Source of the DNA: Saccoglossus kowalevskii
Taxonomy: Eukaryota > Hemichordata > Enteropneusta > Harrimaniidae
Assembly (NCBI RefSeq): GCF_000003605.2
Contig: NW_003108088.1
Coordinates: 162,189-172,296, forward strand
Direction: 5' to 3'
Length of the DNA stretch: 10,108 bases
Shown: positions 1-7,707 of the stretch, piece by piece
Position numbering within the stretch: position 1 is the stretch's first letter
Layout: each line of letters opens with the position of its first letter
Program-made: the position numbers and the translations under genes
Notes under the pieces: generated by a model
The model's database searches: none
What the model saw: the letters and a program-made list of their open reading frames with translations, nothing else
Told to the model about the DNA's origin: nothing

Positions 1-45
1 ATAACGTTCGAACGTTTTTGCTATGATTGTTACTTTACTTAAAAA
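1..45 (-). other. Frameshift at a T5 run and out-of-frame continuation of the GT12 catalytic domain
   Basis: On the minus strand the left paralogue reads GCT TTT TAA, with the T5 run at 41-45. Read in the -1 frame from that run, the sequence continues without a stop to position 1 and encodes SKVTIIAKTFERY. This matches QVTIIVKTFERY (residues 259-270) of the complete paralogue, the first strand of the catalytic domain. The break is therefore a single-base length difference in a homopolymer, not loss of the downstream gene. The rest of the gene lies beyond the window. Confidence 0.85.
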
Positions 46-800
46 GCTGCTGTCAAACTATGACGATCAGGCAATGGTGGACGTTTGATACGAACTGAAA
101 TGGTTCCTACAAAATTATGAAAATGCATTTCTAAGAAATCCCTTGCATCGATCTTATAGACAGTACTCTTATAATATATCATACGAAGCACATTTTGCAA
201 TATTGTAATATCTTTCAGCACAATTGTCATTTCTTCGCTAAAATTGCCAGTTATTTGAATGATTTCAGATGTGTTAGATCCCATATTCAATGCAGGAACA
301 AATATAACCCCTAACTTACTCCGGGATATTATAGAAAATTGTAAATGTTTGTCGGAACGACTAAGACAACGATAAATTATTTCTGATATCGAGAGACCAA
401 TGATATGTGCCGTGTGTAGCGGTTCTAATTGGATACCACTTCCAATATAGTCGATTGGTGACATGGAATAGCATATGATGAACGGCTCTTCTAGTCTGAT
501 AGTATCGTTGTAGAACTCTTCTGCCTCCTGCAATCGTTTCTCTTCATTGGATTTTAGTCTATATTTATGTCTGCATATACACTGATGAACTGCTTGAGAT
601 ACATTCCCCTTTACGCTATTAAGATTTACCTGATGATATACATTGTTTTCTTTCCTACGAAGTTCCTTACACTCGAATGACAGATGATTAAATCTCGCCC
701 CAGATGTGTCTGTATGTGACATTTGAAGCAAAAACGATATCATACATCCTGTCGAGAATGACGTGATATAAACAAGAACTATGTATAAGGAAGAATTCAT
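39..800 (-). CDS. B4GALNT-like (GT12) glycosyltransferase, N-terminal half; frameshifted, partial
   Basis: The 253-codon frame is the N-terminal half of a beta-1,4-N-acetylgalactosaminyltransferase-like, type II Golgi enzyme. Residues 1-4 are cytosolic, about 5-25 form the membrane anchor, and the stem carries a CxC pair (C74, C76). From about 105 comes the family's N-terminal domain with SPIDYIGSG (114-122) and STVYKIDARD (about 212-221), which match the complete paralogue at 4358-5887 block for block. Four luminal sequons are present (N66, N98, N176, N186). The ATG is the only sensible start: an in-frame TGA lies 18 nt upstream and G is at -3. There is no catalytic domain in this frame. The frame ends at TAA (39-41) just before the family's VTIIxKTFERY block, which continues in the -1 frame to the window edge. 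I infer a recently damaged gene, a sequence error or, less likely, ribosomal slippage. Family assignment is confident; acceptor substrate is unknown. Confidence 0.85.
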   Translation of the reverse strand: MNSSLYIVLVYITSFSTGCMISFLLQMSHTDTSGARFNHLSFECKELRRKENNVYHQVNLNSVKGNVSQAVHQCICRHKYRLKSNEEKRLQEAEEFYNDTIRLEEPFIICYSMSPIDYIGSGIQLEPLHTAHIIGLSISEIIYRCLSRSDKHLQFSIISRSKLGVIFVPALNMGSNTSEIIQITGNFSEEMTIVLKDITILQNVLRMIYYKSTVYKIDARDFLEMHFHNFVGTISVRIKRPPLPDRHSLTAAF

Positions 801-921
801 TGCTCGAATGTTGGATCATATAAATGATATTCCACCCGATTGTACAGCAGCGAATCAGATCACAGTATTCTTTGATTCATCCGACGATATGAGATCTGGA
901 TAGTACAACAGCTGGTATTGG

Positions 922-935
922 GTAACCATGGTAAC
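922..935. promoter_or_regulatory. Candidate RFX X-box (proximal)
   Basis: GTAACC-AT-GGTAAC fits the bipartite RFX-factor consensus GTNRCC-N0-3-RGYAAC at every defined position. It lies about 120-135 bp upstream of the ATG of the minus-strand GT12 paralogue, within the distance at which functional X-boxes sit in ciliary gene promoters. Binding is inferred, not shown. Confidence 0.45.
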
Positions 936-945
936 TGCACCAGAC

Positions 946-967
946 TATATAAGTTTATGTATAAAAG
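946..967 (+). promoter_or_regulatory. Two TATA-like boxes on the plus strand
   Basis: TATATAAG (946-953) and TATAAAAG (960-967) both match the TATA consensus on the plus strand. An initiator-like TCAGAG lies around 979. They point away from the GT12 gene and no open frame follows: the first ATG is followed at once by a stop. They could serve a non-coding transcript, or be chance in AT-rich DNA. Confidence 0.2.
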
Positions 968-1211
968 CACCTCCATTCTCAGAGAAATAATGTAATGCAC
1001 AATAATACGCGTTATTTTGCTGTGGTAATTATATTATTTTATATCCCTGAAACGTTGTATAAACGTTATTTCATATTGTATATGATTATTATAACTGTAT
1101 TAATAAAAATGCTGCTTAAATACCCTGTTAGATAATCCACAGTATAAAAATAGAATACATGATTGACATTCCATTAACACGATCAGGTTAACATTTGACA
1201 CCTATCGATTG

Positions 1212-1225
1212 GTCACCAAGGTAAC
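1212..1225. promoter_or_regulatory. Candidate RFX X-box (distal)
   Basis: GTCACC-AA-GGTAAC is a second exact match to GTNRCC-N2-RGYAAC, with the same two-base spacer as the site at 922-935 and 290 bp from it. It lies about 410 bp upstream of the GT12 ATG and just upstream of the RT fossil. It could regulate the gene or be coincidental. Confidence 0.35.
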
Positions 1226-1341
1226 AACATACTGCATAACATTTTTGATAATATGTATTTGTTGTTGTAAACGTTTGCTAGAGACAAAATGTGAAAATAC
1301 TAAACAATTTTTCATCGTTTTGGAGTACAAGAGTAATTTTA

Positions 1342-1816
1342 ATTGAAACAATTTGTGCTTCCTTGTTGACAGATGTATTCCTTTTGTTGACATACTAGTA
1401 AAAGCTGAATACAATACAAAACAAACTCTTTATTTTCAGATATATCGATTATGTACTATTCATCAACAATCTTAAATTTGGTGATTATATTATATGACCT
1501 ATTCGAACAATTAAATGGCCATTCGAACATGAGATTAAGGAGACTGCAGAATGTGCGTCTTCTACTTCATATTTAGATATTGACCTTTAATTTGATATCA
1601 AGGGCAACTTTCTACCAGACTATATGCTAAGAGGGATGATTTTCATTTGACTATCACTAATTTTCCGCACTTTTTGCAGCAAATATTCAACTACTCCTGT
1701 CTATATATAGGGTATATATTTCGTAAAGAACAACTAGTCTTAACCTTCAAATGTTTTTTAGCAGATATATTGAGTTTGATCCCAGATCACATTTGTCCGA
1801 TGTATTCCACATGTTT
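1342..1816 (+). mobile_element. Degenerate reverse-transcriptase fossil (YDKRDDF-type retroelement)
   Basis: Decayed RT palm and thumb segments can be read across three frames. TICASLLTDVF (1348-1380) corresponds to the RT motif GTNCAPLLADLF. FRYIDYVLFINN (1435-1470) is motif C, with the second catalytic Asp of YIDD replaced by Tyr. In the same frame follow EIKETAEC and STSYLDIDL (to 1587), interrupted by TGA at 1495 and TAA at 1588. KRDDFHLTITNFPHF (1629-1673) is the family's YDKRDDF..NFP thumb block in a second frame, and SHLSDVFHMF (1787-1816) lies in a third. I recognise this as an RT family common in marine invertebrate genomes. A Penelope-like affinity is only my guess. It is dead and 5'-incomplete, and no termini or target-site duplication were seen. 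Confidence 0.75.
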
Positions 1817-2027
1817 CAAATAGAAACCAATAGATTATGTCTCCGAAATATATATAGTGGGTGTCACATATGGGGCAAGGTGTACCTACTATTTGCAGAA
1901 CACCTGACATACAATTGAGTCCACGTGTTTTCTCTCGTTGATTTGACTATGTAGTATTATGTTAGTGTGACTGCAAATGTTCTGACTTTTAAACCGATTT
2001 CTTTTAATGTTTTTTCTAGTCAGTTTT

Positions 2028-2045
2028 ACAACTTGTATAAGTTGT
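2028..2045. repeat. Perfect short hairpin
   Basis: ACAACTT and AAGTTGT pair perfectly around the four-base spacer GTAT. It is small and may be chance in AT-rich DNA. Confidence 0.3.
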
Positions 2046-2956
2046 GTGCTTCGAATTATTGTCAATATTAGTGTGTTGAAGTAGGCTTATGGAATGCGAG
2101 CGTGTCTATATTACAGATAGCCTGTGGTAGGTCAAACATCTCTGTAACATGGGTTATTGTGTTTTGGTATGGGCTTGAGTCATTGTATTTACGCGTATGA
2201 ATGTGTTGTGCCCTTTTTTCTAAGCACAACTCTACCCAATAGTTCAGCGCTTTTTTTAATGATATAAAGCTTAGTTTTAGAGTTTCGATAAGAAAGAAAT
2301 CCACCACCTAATAACTTTCCAAGTTTCATCCGTCTGATACACGTGGGGACAAATTTTGGCGATATATCATGTATGCCCCTAATTGTAACATTCGGCTGCT
2401 TTGAGTAAGCTTATAGATGATGTAGCATTACTTGTTGGCAGATAATACATATGAATAGTCATCTTTATTTTTTTTTCCTATTTCCAAACTAGGCACAATC
2501 ATCATCTTTCCAACGTTCAGAATGGAAATGAATGAAGAATAGAATGTCAGTTTGATGCAGAGATAGCTAATCAAAAGTAATTCATGCCATATATAAACGT
2601 TCTTACCATGGACAAAACGGGTGACTTTTCCAGCTGTTATTGGAATTAGATTTATTACTTGGTCGTCCAAATGTTCAACCAAAGAGTTGTCTAAAATCTA
2701 TTTTGTCCACACTCAAAGAAGGTTTACAGGAATACTGTGATGTCACAGATTAAATTTCAAAACTGTAAGTGGTTAGATTAAAATTGGTTAAACAATCGTC
2801 GGAACTTTTTTATTGAAGTCTGTATTACATTGGAAAACAGTGTAGAAATAATGAAGGTACTATACATTGTCGTAACATTTTGAAAATTAAAATTACAACT
2901 CAAGTAGTCACTGAAATACAAATAAAACATTAACCGAAATGTATTACAAGTACAAC

Positions 2957-2997
2957 AATTTACTGATGCCTTTAAGCTTTTATGTTGTCAGTAAATT
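2957..2997. repeat. Hairpin with a 10-bp perfect stem
   Basis: AATTTACTGA (2957-2966) and TCAGTAAATT (2988-2997) are exact reverse complements separated by 21 bases. The spacer includes an AAGCTT palindrome. No associated gene or element boundary was seen. Confidence 0.4.
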
Positions 2998-3353
2998 ATT
3001 TGCCCTGGCGCCCAAAAAAATTTTACCTAACATTGCAAAAAACAGGATACTGCACAAACAAATGTATTAATGTTTCCTCTAAATCACAAAATATACTCCT
3101 GCTGGATTGTACCACATGCGGCATAATGTTATCTTTGTTGTTCTAAACTACTGGATTCTGGCAAAACTGATCTCAACTTGACAATTTTGATAGATATTTT
3201 GAGAAGCATATAATTGTAGATAGAACGATTTCTCTAAATTGAAGAATGATTTTGGTTCCGTAATTACATTATTGAGTTAATATTAATATTATGGCATCTG
3301 TTAAATGTATGGATAGTTTGCTCTCACTCACAGCAATATCCGACTCTAAATCT

Positions 3354-3371
3354 AATAAACGTACGTTTATT
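3354..3371. repeat. 18-bp perfect palindrome with AATAAA on both strands
   Basis: AATAAACGTACGTTTATT equals its own reverse complement over 18 bases. It places the hexamer AATAAA on each strand around a central ACGTACGT. It could act as a bidirectional polyadenylation signal or a dimer-binding site, but no flanking transcript is evident. Confidence 0.5.
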
Positions 3372-3579
3372 CCTTTCCCATGGATGCATATTGCATTTAA
3401 TCATTTGCCAAAAAAGCTTAACTTTATTGTTGCAATTTGCATATGTAATTGTTGTTGTTCTAATACATGCATTTATGAGAGTGGAGTAGAAAATATCAAT
3501 CAAAAGTGATCCAATTTCGTCTTAACTAAATACACTGAAGGTCGACAGTGCCAGGTGATTTCATATTTCTCCAAGTAAA

Positions 3580-3711
3580 TCATCGATCCTCAACACGTCT
3601 AAGCCGCCTACAGTTTTCGAATAAATTCCTGCGAATGTCGTTCCTAAATATAACACGATGACTACATTCATTACAATCGTATTTTATTTCTTTGTTCAAA
3701 TATCGTTTACA
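3580..3711 (-). pseudogene. Possible C2HC/C2H2 zinc-finger remnant
   Basis: A 43-codon open stretch on the minus strand, ending in TGA at 3580-3582, contains YDCNEC followed by hydrophobic residues and an Asn-x4-Cys. The spacing is Y-x-C-x2-C-x3-V-x5-I-x2-N-x4-C, that of a classical C2H2/C2HC finger. Asn (AAT, 3625-3627) sits where the first zinc-ligand His (CAT) would be, one substitution away. A basic RRLRR tract follows. There is no start codon context and only one finger, so this may be a decayed exon, a fragment of a mobile element, or coincidence. Confidence 0.2.
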
Positions 3712-4235
3712 TTATTCCTAATTTATCTTAAATTTGATTAACACTGGTCTGTAACATGTTCTTTAGAGACACAATCTAGCGTATTATTTTGCAGTTATAT
3801 GGCTCTGGCAATCCGTGCATGAGCTCTCAAATCTCATGAAATAGTAAATGTTTTTCACTGTTACGTATGAAATCCTGTATTTGGAAGCTGTGAAGTAAAA
3901 AGTATACTTCATGAACCATCACAAAAAGGCGCTTACGAATGGCATATAATTATCTTATTTTTCAATAAATTATAATTTTTGTCTTGTCAATATAGCACTT
4001 CAAAACCAAAGATGTTTATCGATAACCCTTTCTCTCCAAACTCTCTCAAATATTATGTAGTGTTTGATTATTCAATGCATTTGCAATGGATTTGCGCGTT
4101 GCCGACTACTTTAAAAACATTAGTTTATCACGACATTCTTGGAGTCATCTCAAATGGCTGCGACGAGTCCATAGTTTTTGTGAAATCTATAAGCACATTA
4201 GATGATGGAACATTTCTCTCAAGCAAGTCGATTTT

Positions 4236-4241
4236 TTTATT
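4236..4241 (-). terminator. Candidate polyadenylation signal AATAAA for the complete GT12 gene
   Basis: TTTATT on the plus strand reads AATAAA on the minus strand, 116 bases after the stop codon of the 509-codon gene. A variant ATTAAA lies closer, at 4336-4341. Either could end the transcript; cleavage position is not visible. Confidence 0.4.
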
Positions 4242-4357
4242 TATAATATATATAATGGAAGTCAGTAATTTGAGGAACTGGGTCCAGTGTTTTGTAAAAT
4301 GAACATAATAATGCACGTCAGTAATGTCGCATTCATTTAATTACACAGTTTTGGCGT

Positions 4358-5887
4358 CTATTGTTGTTTAACCGTGGTTCTCTTTTTCAACTTTAAGTTA
4401 AGTTCACATAAATTATTCTGAAACATGATGTGTTTTGTGTATAAACCATGTTTCCACCTATAGTTGTCGTATGATTTACTATTGACAGTTTGAGAATCGT
4501 GGTGTATCCACACATCTTTACAGAAAATGCTTTGAGTCCTACCTAGTGCGTCCAACCAAAACTCAATATGACCGCGATTAAACGGTACGCGGTTATCAAA
4601 CCAAATTTTTCTGAGGGTAGACGTTTTTGCCATGAAGAAATTTAGTGACAGCTCTGTCCACTGACAGTTCGGGAAAGATGGATGAGGAATTGAACGTTCA
4701 ATTCCACGGTAACACATTCCATGATCAGAATAGTCTATTGTCATTAAATGGGCTTGTCCAGTATTATTTCTATATCCGGTTAAGGATCCCGAAACTAAAT
4801 CACTATGGTAACTGCGATTCTCTAGTTTATCAACCATTAATTCTAATTTTGTTTTGTTTGTAAAGAACATGTCATCGTCTACATATACAACATACTTAGT
4901 GCGCACTTGACTTAATATCACATTTCTTCCTGGGAAATTTCCCAACTTAAAAGGCATACCATATTGCTTTACGTTTTCCCTGTTTATATGCTTCATCTTT
5001 CTGTTATCATCTGCAACAATAATAGTCATATTTGGGTAGAATTTATGCACACTGTCTATCAATCGAAGAACACCTTCATAGCGTTCGAAAGTTTTCACAA
5101 TAATGGTAACTTGCTGAGATAAATCTCCATTTGAAATAAGATCAAATCGTTCTGGAATTAGTGATCGCTTGATGTGGACACTTATGTGAACTGGATCAAA
5201 GTTGAGAAACCTAATTTCAATGGTGTCTCTTGTATCTATGTCGTATACAGTGCTTGTGTATACTATACTCGATAACAAGCGATTCAATTCAATAATATGG
5301 CCATACAGAGCAACTTCCAAATGTTCACTGTTGTTTCCAGTAATTGATGCGCTGTCTACACCCACACATGGAAGACTTACCGTGCCCAAATAACCAAGAG
5401 AAATGATCGACACATTAAATCGCGCGGGCATGTGTGTGTAATCCGATATAAATAAACCAATAACTGGGATGCTTTTTAGAGGTTCTACCAAAAGCCCACT
5501 TCCAATGTAATTAACTGGCGACATCGCCGCACATACGATAATAGGTTCGCCACGTTTTAACTGGCGGTTGTCAGACGCCCTTGATTCGATCCGCATTGTT
5601 GCACGTGTTTCGGTTGGTAGTTTGTCATACAGCGTTGAACAAGAACACCGTCTCTTCACACTCCGCATTCGATTGTCAATGGCGTCGTCGCGGTCATCAT
5701 TTGCGGTATGTTTTGTTGTGTTTTCCAGATATGCAGAGATTGACCGAATGTCCCCTGTTGAAGTTTGTCCTCGAATCCCAACACTGTTCGCTTTGTTATA
5801 TGTTACAGTCATCTTGACGACAGTTGAAAACAAACATCCACAAGAAAATGATAGCAGATAAAAAAACAAATATCGTGTACGATACAT
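4358..5887 (-). CDS. Beta-1,4-N-acetylgalactosaminyltransferase-like protein (GT12), intronless, complete
   Basis: Complete 509-residue GT12 enzyme, predicted to transfer GalNAc from UDP-GalNAc to a terminal galactose on glycolipid or glycoprotein in the Golgi lumen. Order: cytosolic tail 1-5; membrane anchor about 6-25; stem with CSC (81-83); N-terminal domain with SPVNYIGSG (123-131) and STVYDIDTRD (212-221); GT-A domain about 259-495. The catalytic domain shows VTIIVKTFERY (260-270), FPGRN (318-322), metal-binding VDDD (336-339), NFFMAKT (416-422) and HIEFWLDALG (440-449). Its acidic residues E442 and D446 are candidates for the catalytic base. Cysteines 392, 408 and 456 sit where vertebrate B4GALNT1 has them. 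There are seven sequons (N56, N158, N185, N286, N344, N357, N374). Length is close to B4GALNT1/2 (roughly 510-570). The start is fixed by an in-frame TAA 9 nt upstream, with A at -3. The open frame is uninterrupted, unlike the multi-exon vertebrate genes. Acceptor specificity cannot be told. Confidence 0.93.
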   Translation of the reverse strand: MYRTRYLFFYLLSFSCGCLFSTVVKMTVTYNKANSVGIRGQTSTGDIRSISAYLENTTKHTANDDRDDAIDNRMRSVKRRCSCSTLYDKLPTETRATMRIESRASDNRQLKRGEPIIVCAAMSPVNYIGSGLLVEPLKSIPVIGLFISDYTHMPARFNVSIISLGYLGTVSLPCVGVDSASITGNNSEHLEVALYGHIIELNRLLSSIVYTSTVYDIDTRDTIEIRFLNFDPVHISVHIKRSLIPERFDLISNGDLSQQVTIIVKTFERYEGVLRLIDSVHKFYPNMTIIVADDNRKMKHINRENVKQYGMPFKLGNFPGRNVILSQVRTKYVVYVDDDMFFTNKTKLELMVDKLENRSYHSDLVSGSLTGYRNNTGQAHLMTIDYSDHGMCYRGIERSIPHPSFPNCQWTELSLNFFMAKTSTLRKIWFDNRVPFNRGHIEFWLDALGRTQSIFCKDVWIHHDSQTVNSKSYDNYRWKHGLYTKHIMFQNNLCELNLKLKKRTTVKQQ

Positions 5888-6264
5888 GGTTATTTACGAC
5901 GAGAGATAATAGAGTACACCACATGTGACTAATCCCTCCCCGTATGCTTATTTAGTGACCGACATAATTAATATACCATATGCATCTAAACGTATCGACT
6001 AGAAATCGGGCATGGAAAATCACACATTATTAAAAAAAACGTACCCAATTCTAGTTATAATAAATCTAAACTGTTTTACACGGAAATGCACTATTAACAT
6101 TAATTGCTTTCTGATATTCAATGTTATTATTGTGCCATTGTTTCTAAATCTTTTGTAGAATACAATACTATGTAAAAACAATTTATATTTTAATTGTTGT
6201 TGTTATAATAAAAGCAGTAACGCAACTTTATGGTAATGGCTGTAAATGGATTGATTTCCAAGGA

Positions 6265-6266
<2 letters not shown>

Positions 6267-6301
<35 letters not shown>
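6267..6301. repeat. (AT)n microsatellite, about 17.5 units
   Basis: An uninterrupted alternating AT tract of 35 bases. It is likely length-polymorphic. It has no visible link to the neighbouring gene. Confidence 0.97.
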
Positions 6302-6302
<1 letters not shown>

Positions 6303-6413
6303 TTCTGATATTGGTATATTTCGGCAATACTAATTACTATCTGTTCATTTCTCTTCTGATTGAATAATCGAGACAAGTATCTTTGACGTTCCATTCAAGT
6401 GACACACAATTAT

Positions 6414-6557
6414 TGTCGCATGACCTGCGTGTATATTATTCACAGCTGTGGCGTGGATTGGGAAATGTCACTGCTAAATTTGTACGCAAAACCACATTCA
6501 CGTTACACGTCATCATTTGGTGTATATTCGAGCGGTAGAAAAACAAATCATGCGACA
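6414..6557. repeat. 144-bp unit bounded by 10-bp perfect inverted repeats
   Basis: TGTCGCATGA (6414-6423) and TCATGCGACA (6548-6557) are exact reverse complements. The interval between is CpG-richer than its flanks, contains a CACAGCTGTG palindrome and has no open frame. The size would suit a very short MITE, but no clear target-site duplication is seen. Confidence 0.35.
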
Positions 6558-6951
6558 TTTTTTGTCAAACCGATGTGATACTTTCGAAGCGATCAACAAT
6601 TACTCTTTATATTTTGCTTATACGTACTGATGGTTAAAATGTTTGATATCGTGTAATAACCTTACAACATACTAGCTTGTCTGCCATGCTTTGAAAAAAA
6701 AAACTGTTATTGATGCAAAAACAAATATTGGGTTTTGTAACAGTAAAAGCGGCAATAGCTGTACCTGTCACAGTTTTTAATAAAACATTTCCTCTCAATT
6801 GTTTTTAACAAACATTAGTGCTAATTTGTAACGCCCATCGCCTAATTGTGAATGCTGAAAGCATAGCATATACGCTATATATGGACGCTGTACATCTCAA
6901 AAGTGAAAAAAAAAATGGCCACGAGATTGCGTTCAGGTCAGGCTCCAGGAG

Positions 6952-6964
6952 GCGCCATCTATTG
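6952..6964 (-). promoter_or_regulatory. CTCF-like motif
   Basis: The minus strand reads CAATAGATGGCGC, which fits a CTCF-core-like pattern CANNAGRNGGCRS at all defined positions. CTCF is broadly conserved in bilaterian animals. Occupancy is unknown and one such match per several windows is expected by chance. Confidence 0.2.
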
Positions 6965-7411
6965 AAATTCATGTTTGTCAAGCGTATCTATTCCAGGGAT
7001 TATCTTATTCAGCGTGGGCAAGCATAAATAAATTTTGATTGTAAACAGCGCTACTAGTGGCTGTTCCCGGCTCCATGCGTCACAGCGACTACTCATGTCA
7101 TGAATTTGTTTTTGCGTATCTGTTGATCGACTTAATTAGTTGATTATTCGCGAATTGTTGTGTTATGTCTGTCGTCGTTTAGGCATATTTGAAGTTTTGG
7201 ACGGAACTTGGCTCAGTGATTTGGAACTAATTACGAGATAACCGTCGCTATTCTGACTACGATTTCTGACAGTTGGTATCCGTAGTTATTAATGTAGTGA
7301 ACGATTAATCAAAAGATATGACGTATTCAGTACTTAGTGTGATTGGCTTTATGATTGAAAGTTACGCCCTAGAGTCTTTTTTCTGCTTTGTAATTGGTTA
7401 GAGTTTTGAAA

Positions 7412-7513
7412 ATGAATACAGTTGTTTTAGTTGGTATTGGCGAGTACAGCACGACAGACGCAGTCGAGAGTCCAGTCCTGGAGAGCCTTGGGGCGAGTGT
7501 TGACGCAGTCTAA
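7412..7513 (+). CDS. Small ORF of 33 codons in a CpG-rich island, unrecognised
   Basis: ATG with A at -3 opens a 33-residue frame starting MNTVVLVGIGEY and ending in SVDAV before TAA. It is acidic and hydrophobic, with no known motif. It covers the first copy of a roughly 45-bp duplication, so the words DAVESP and DAV-stop recur 15 codons apart. It might be an upstream ORF in the leader of a transcript or retroelement, or a chance frame in locally GC-rich DNA. No function is assigned. Confidence 0.15.
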   Translation: MNTVVLVGIGEYSTTDAVESPVLESLGASVDAV

Positions 7514-7548
7514 GAGAGTCTTGGGTCAGCCTTGCGATAGTCTTGGGG
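7457..7548 (+). repeat. Degenerate 45-bp direct duplication
   Basis: GACGCAGTC occurs at 7457-7465 and again at 7502-7510. Each copy is followed by GAGAGTC, then a CCTTG word and a G-run. The copies are diverged, with small gaps, so the duplication is not recent. Confidence 0.5.
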
Positions 7549-7707
7549 ATTTTTCCCCAGGGCGCTGTGTCTTATAGAGTGCTCGAAAGACCGACTAAGA
7601 CGAGAGTTGAAACGTATTTCGTTGTGTGTGTCTTATTTGACTGTAAAAGCTTAAGTGACTTCCCCGATCCCGTACCTCAAGGGGACGAGATATAGAGACG
7701 AGACGAG

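Larger units (their letters stand above)
801..1341. other. Upstream region of the left GT12 paralogue, non-coding
   Basis: No coding frame with recognisable content was found here. The stretch holds two exact X-box matches and a pair of plus-strand TATA-like boxes, listed separately. The RT fossil annotated from 1342 may extend weakly into the last 60 bases, but I could not align that part with confidence. Confidence 0.5.
1817..4357. other. Long non-coding intergenic stretch between the two GT12 genes
   Basis: No convincing gene was found. It contains short hairpins (2028-2045, 2957-2997), an 18-bp palindrome (3354-3371), a possible zinc-finger remnant on the minus strand (3580-3711), a weak exon-like segment (2607-2690) and a likely polyadenylation signal for the upstream GT12 gene (4236-4241). 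The short open frames seen here, such as those at 2068-2307, 3291-3509 and 3979-4302, carry no recognisable motif. The remainder is AT-rich and featureless to me. Confidence 0.5.
5888..7411. other. Non-coding region upstream of the complete GT12 gene
   Basis: The first 100 bases are the probable promoter of the minus-strand GT12 gene. A TATA-like TAAATAAG on the minus strand lies at 5948-5955, about 60 bp before the ATG, but is weak. Beyond it are an (AT)n microsatellite, a 144-bp inverted-repeat unit and a CTCF-like site at 6952-6964. No gene was recognised; the open frame at 6818-7027 has no ATG start and no motif. Confidence 0.5.

Noticed and set aside
3-16. Perfect palindrome AACGTTCGAACGTT
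   Set aside because: It lies in the codons for the conserved KTFER motif of the GT12 catalytic domain, so coding constraint explains it.
2068-2682. Minus-strand open frames at 2068-2307 and 2428-2682 as genes
   Set aside because: They have no recognised domain and no conserved partner; only a short exon-like part of the second was kept as a weak finding.
3979-4302. 107-codon plus-strand open frame
   Set aside because: It has no ATG at its start and no recognisable motif, and overlaps the likely 3' untranslated region of the GT12 gene on the other strand.
5568-5861. Overlapping plus-strand open frames (also 4645-4863 and 5202-5393)
   Set aside because: They are antisense shadows of the strongly supported minus-strand GT12 gene and have no motifs of their own.
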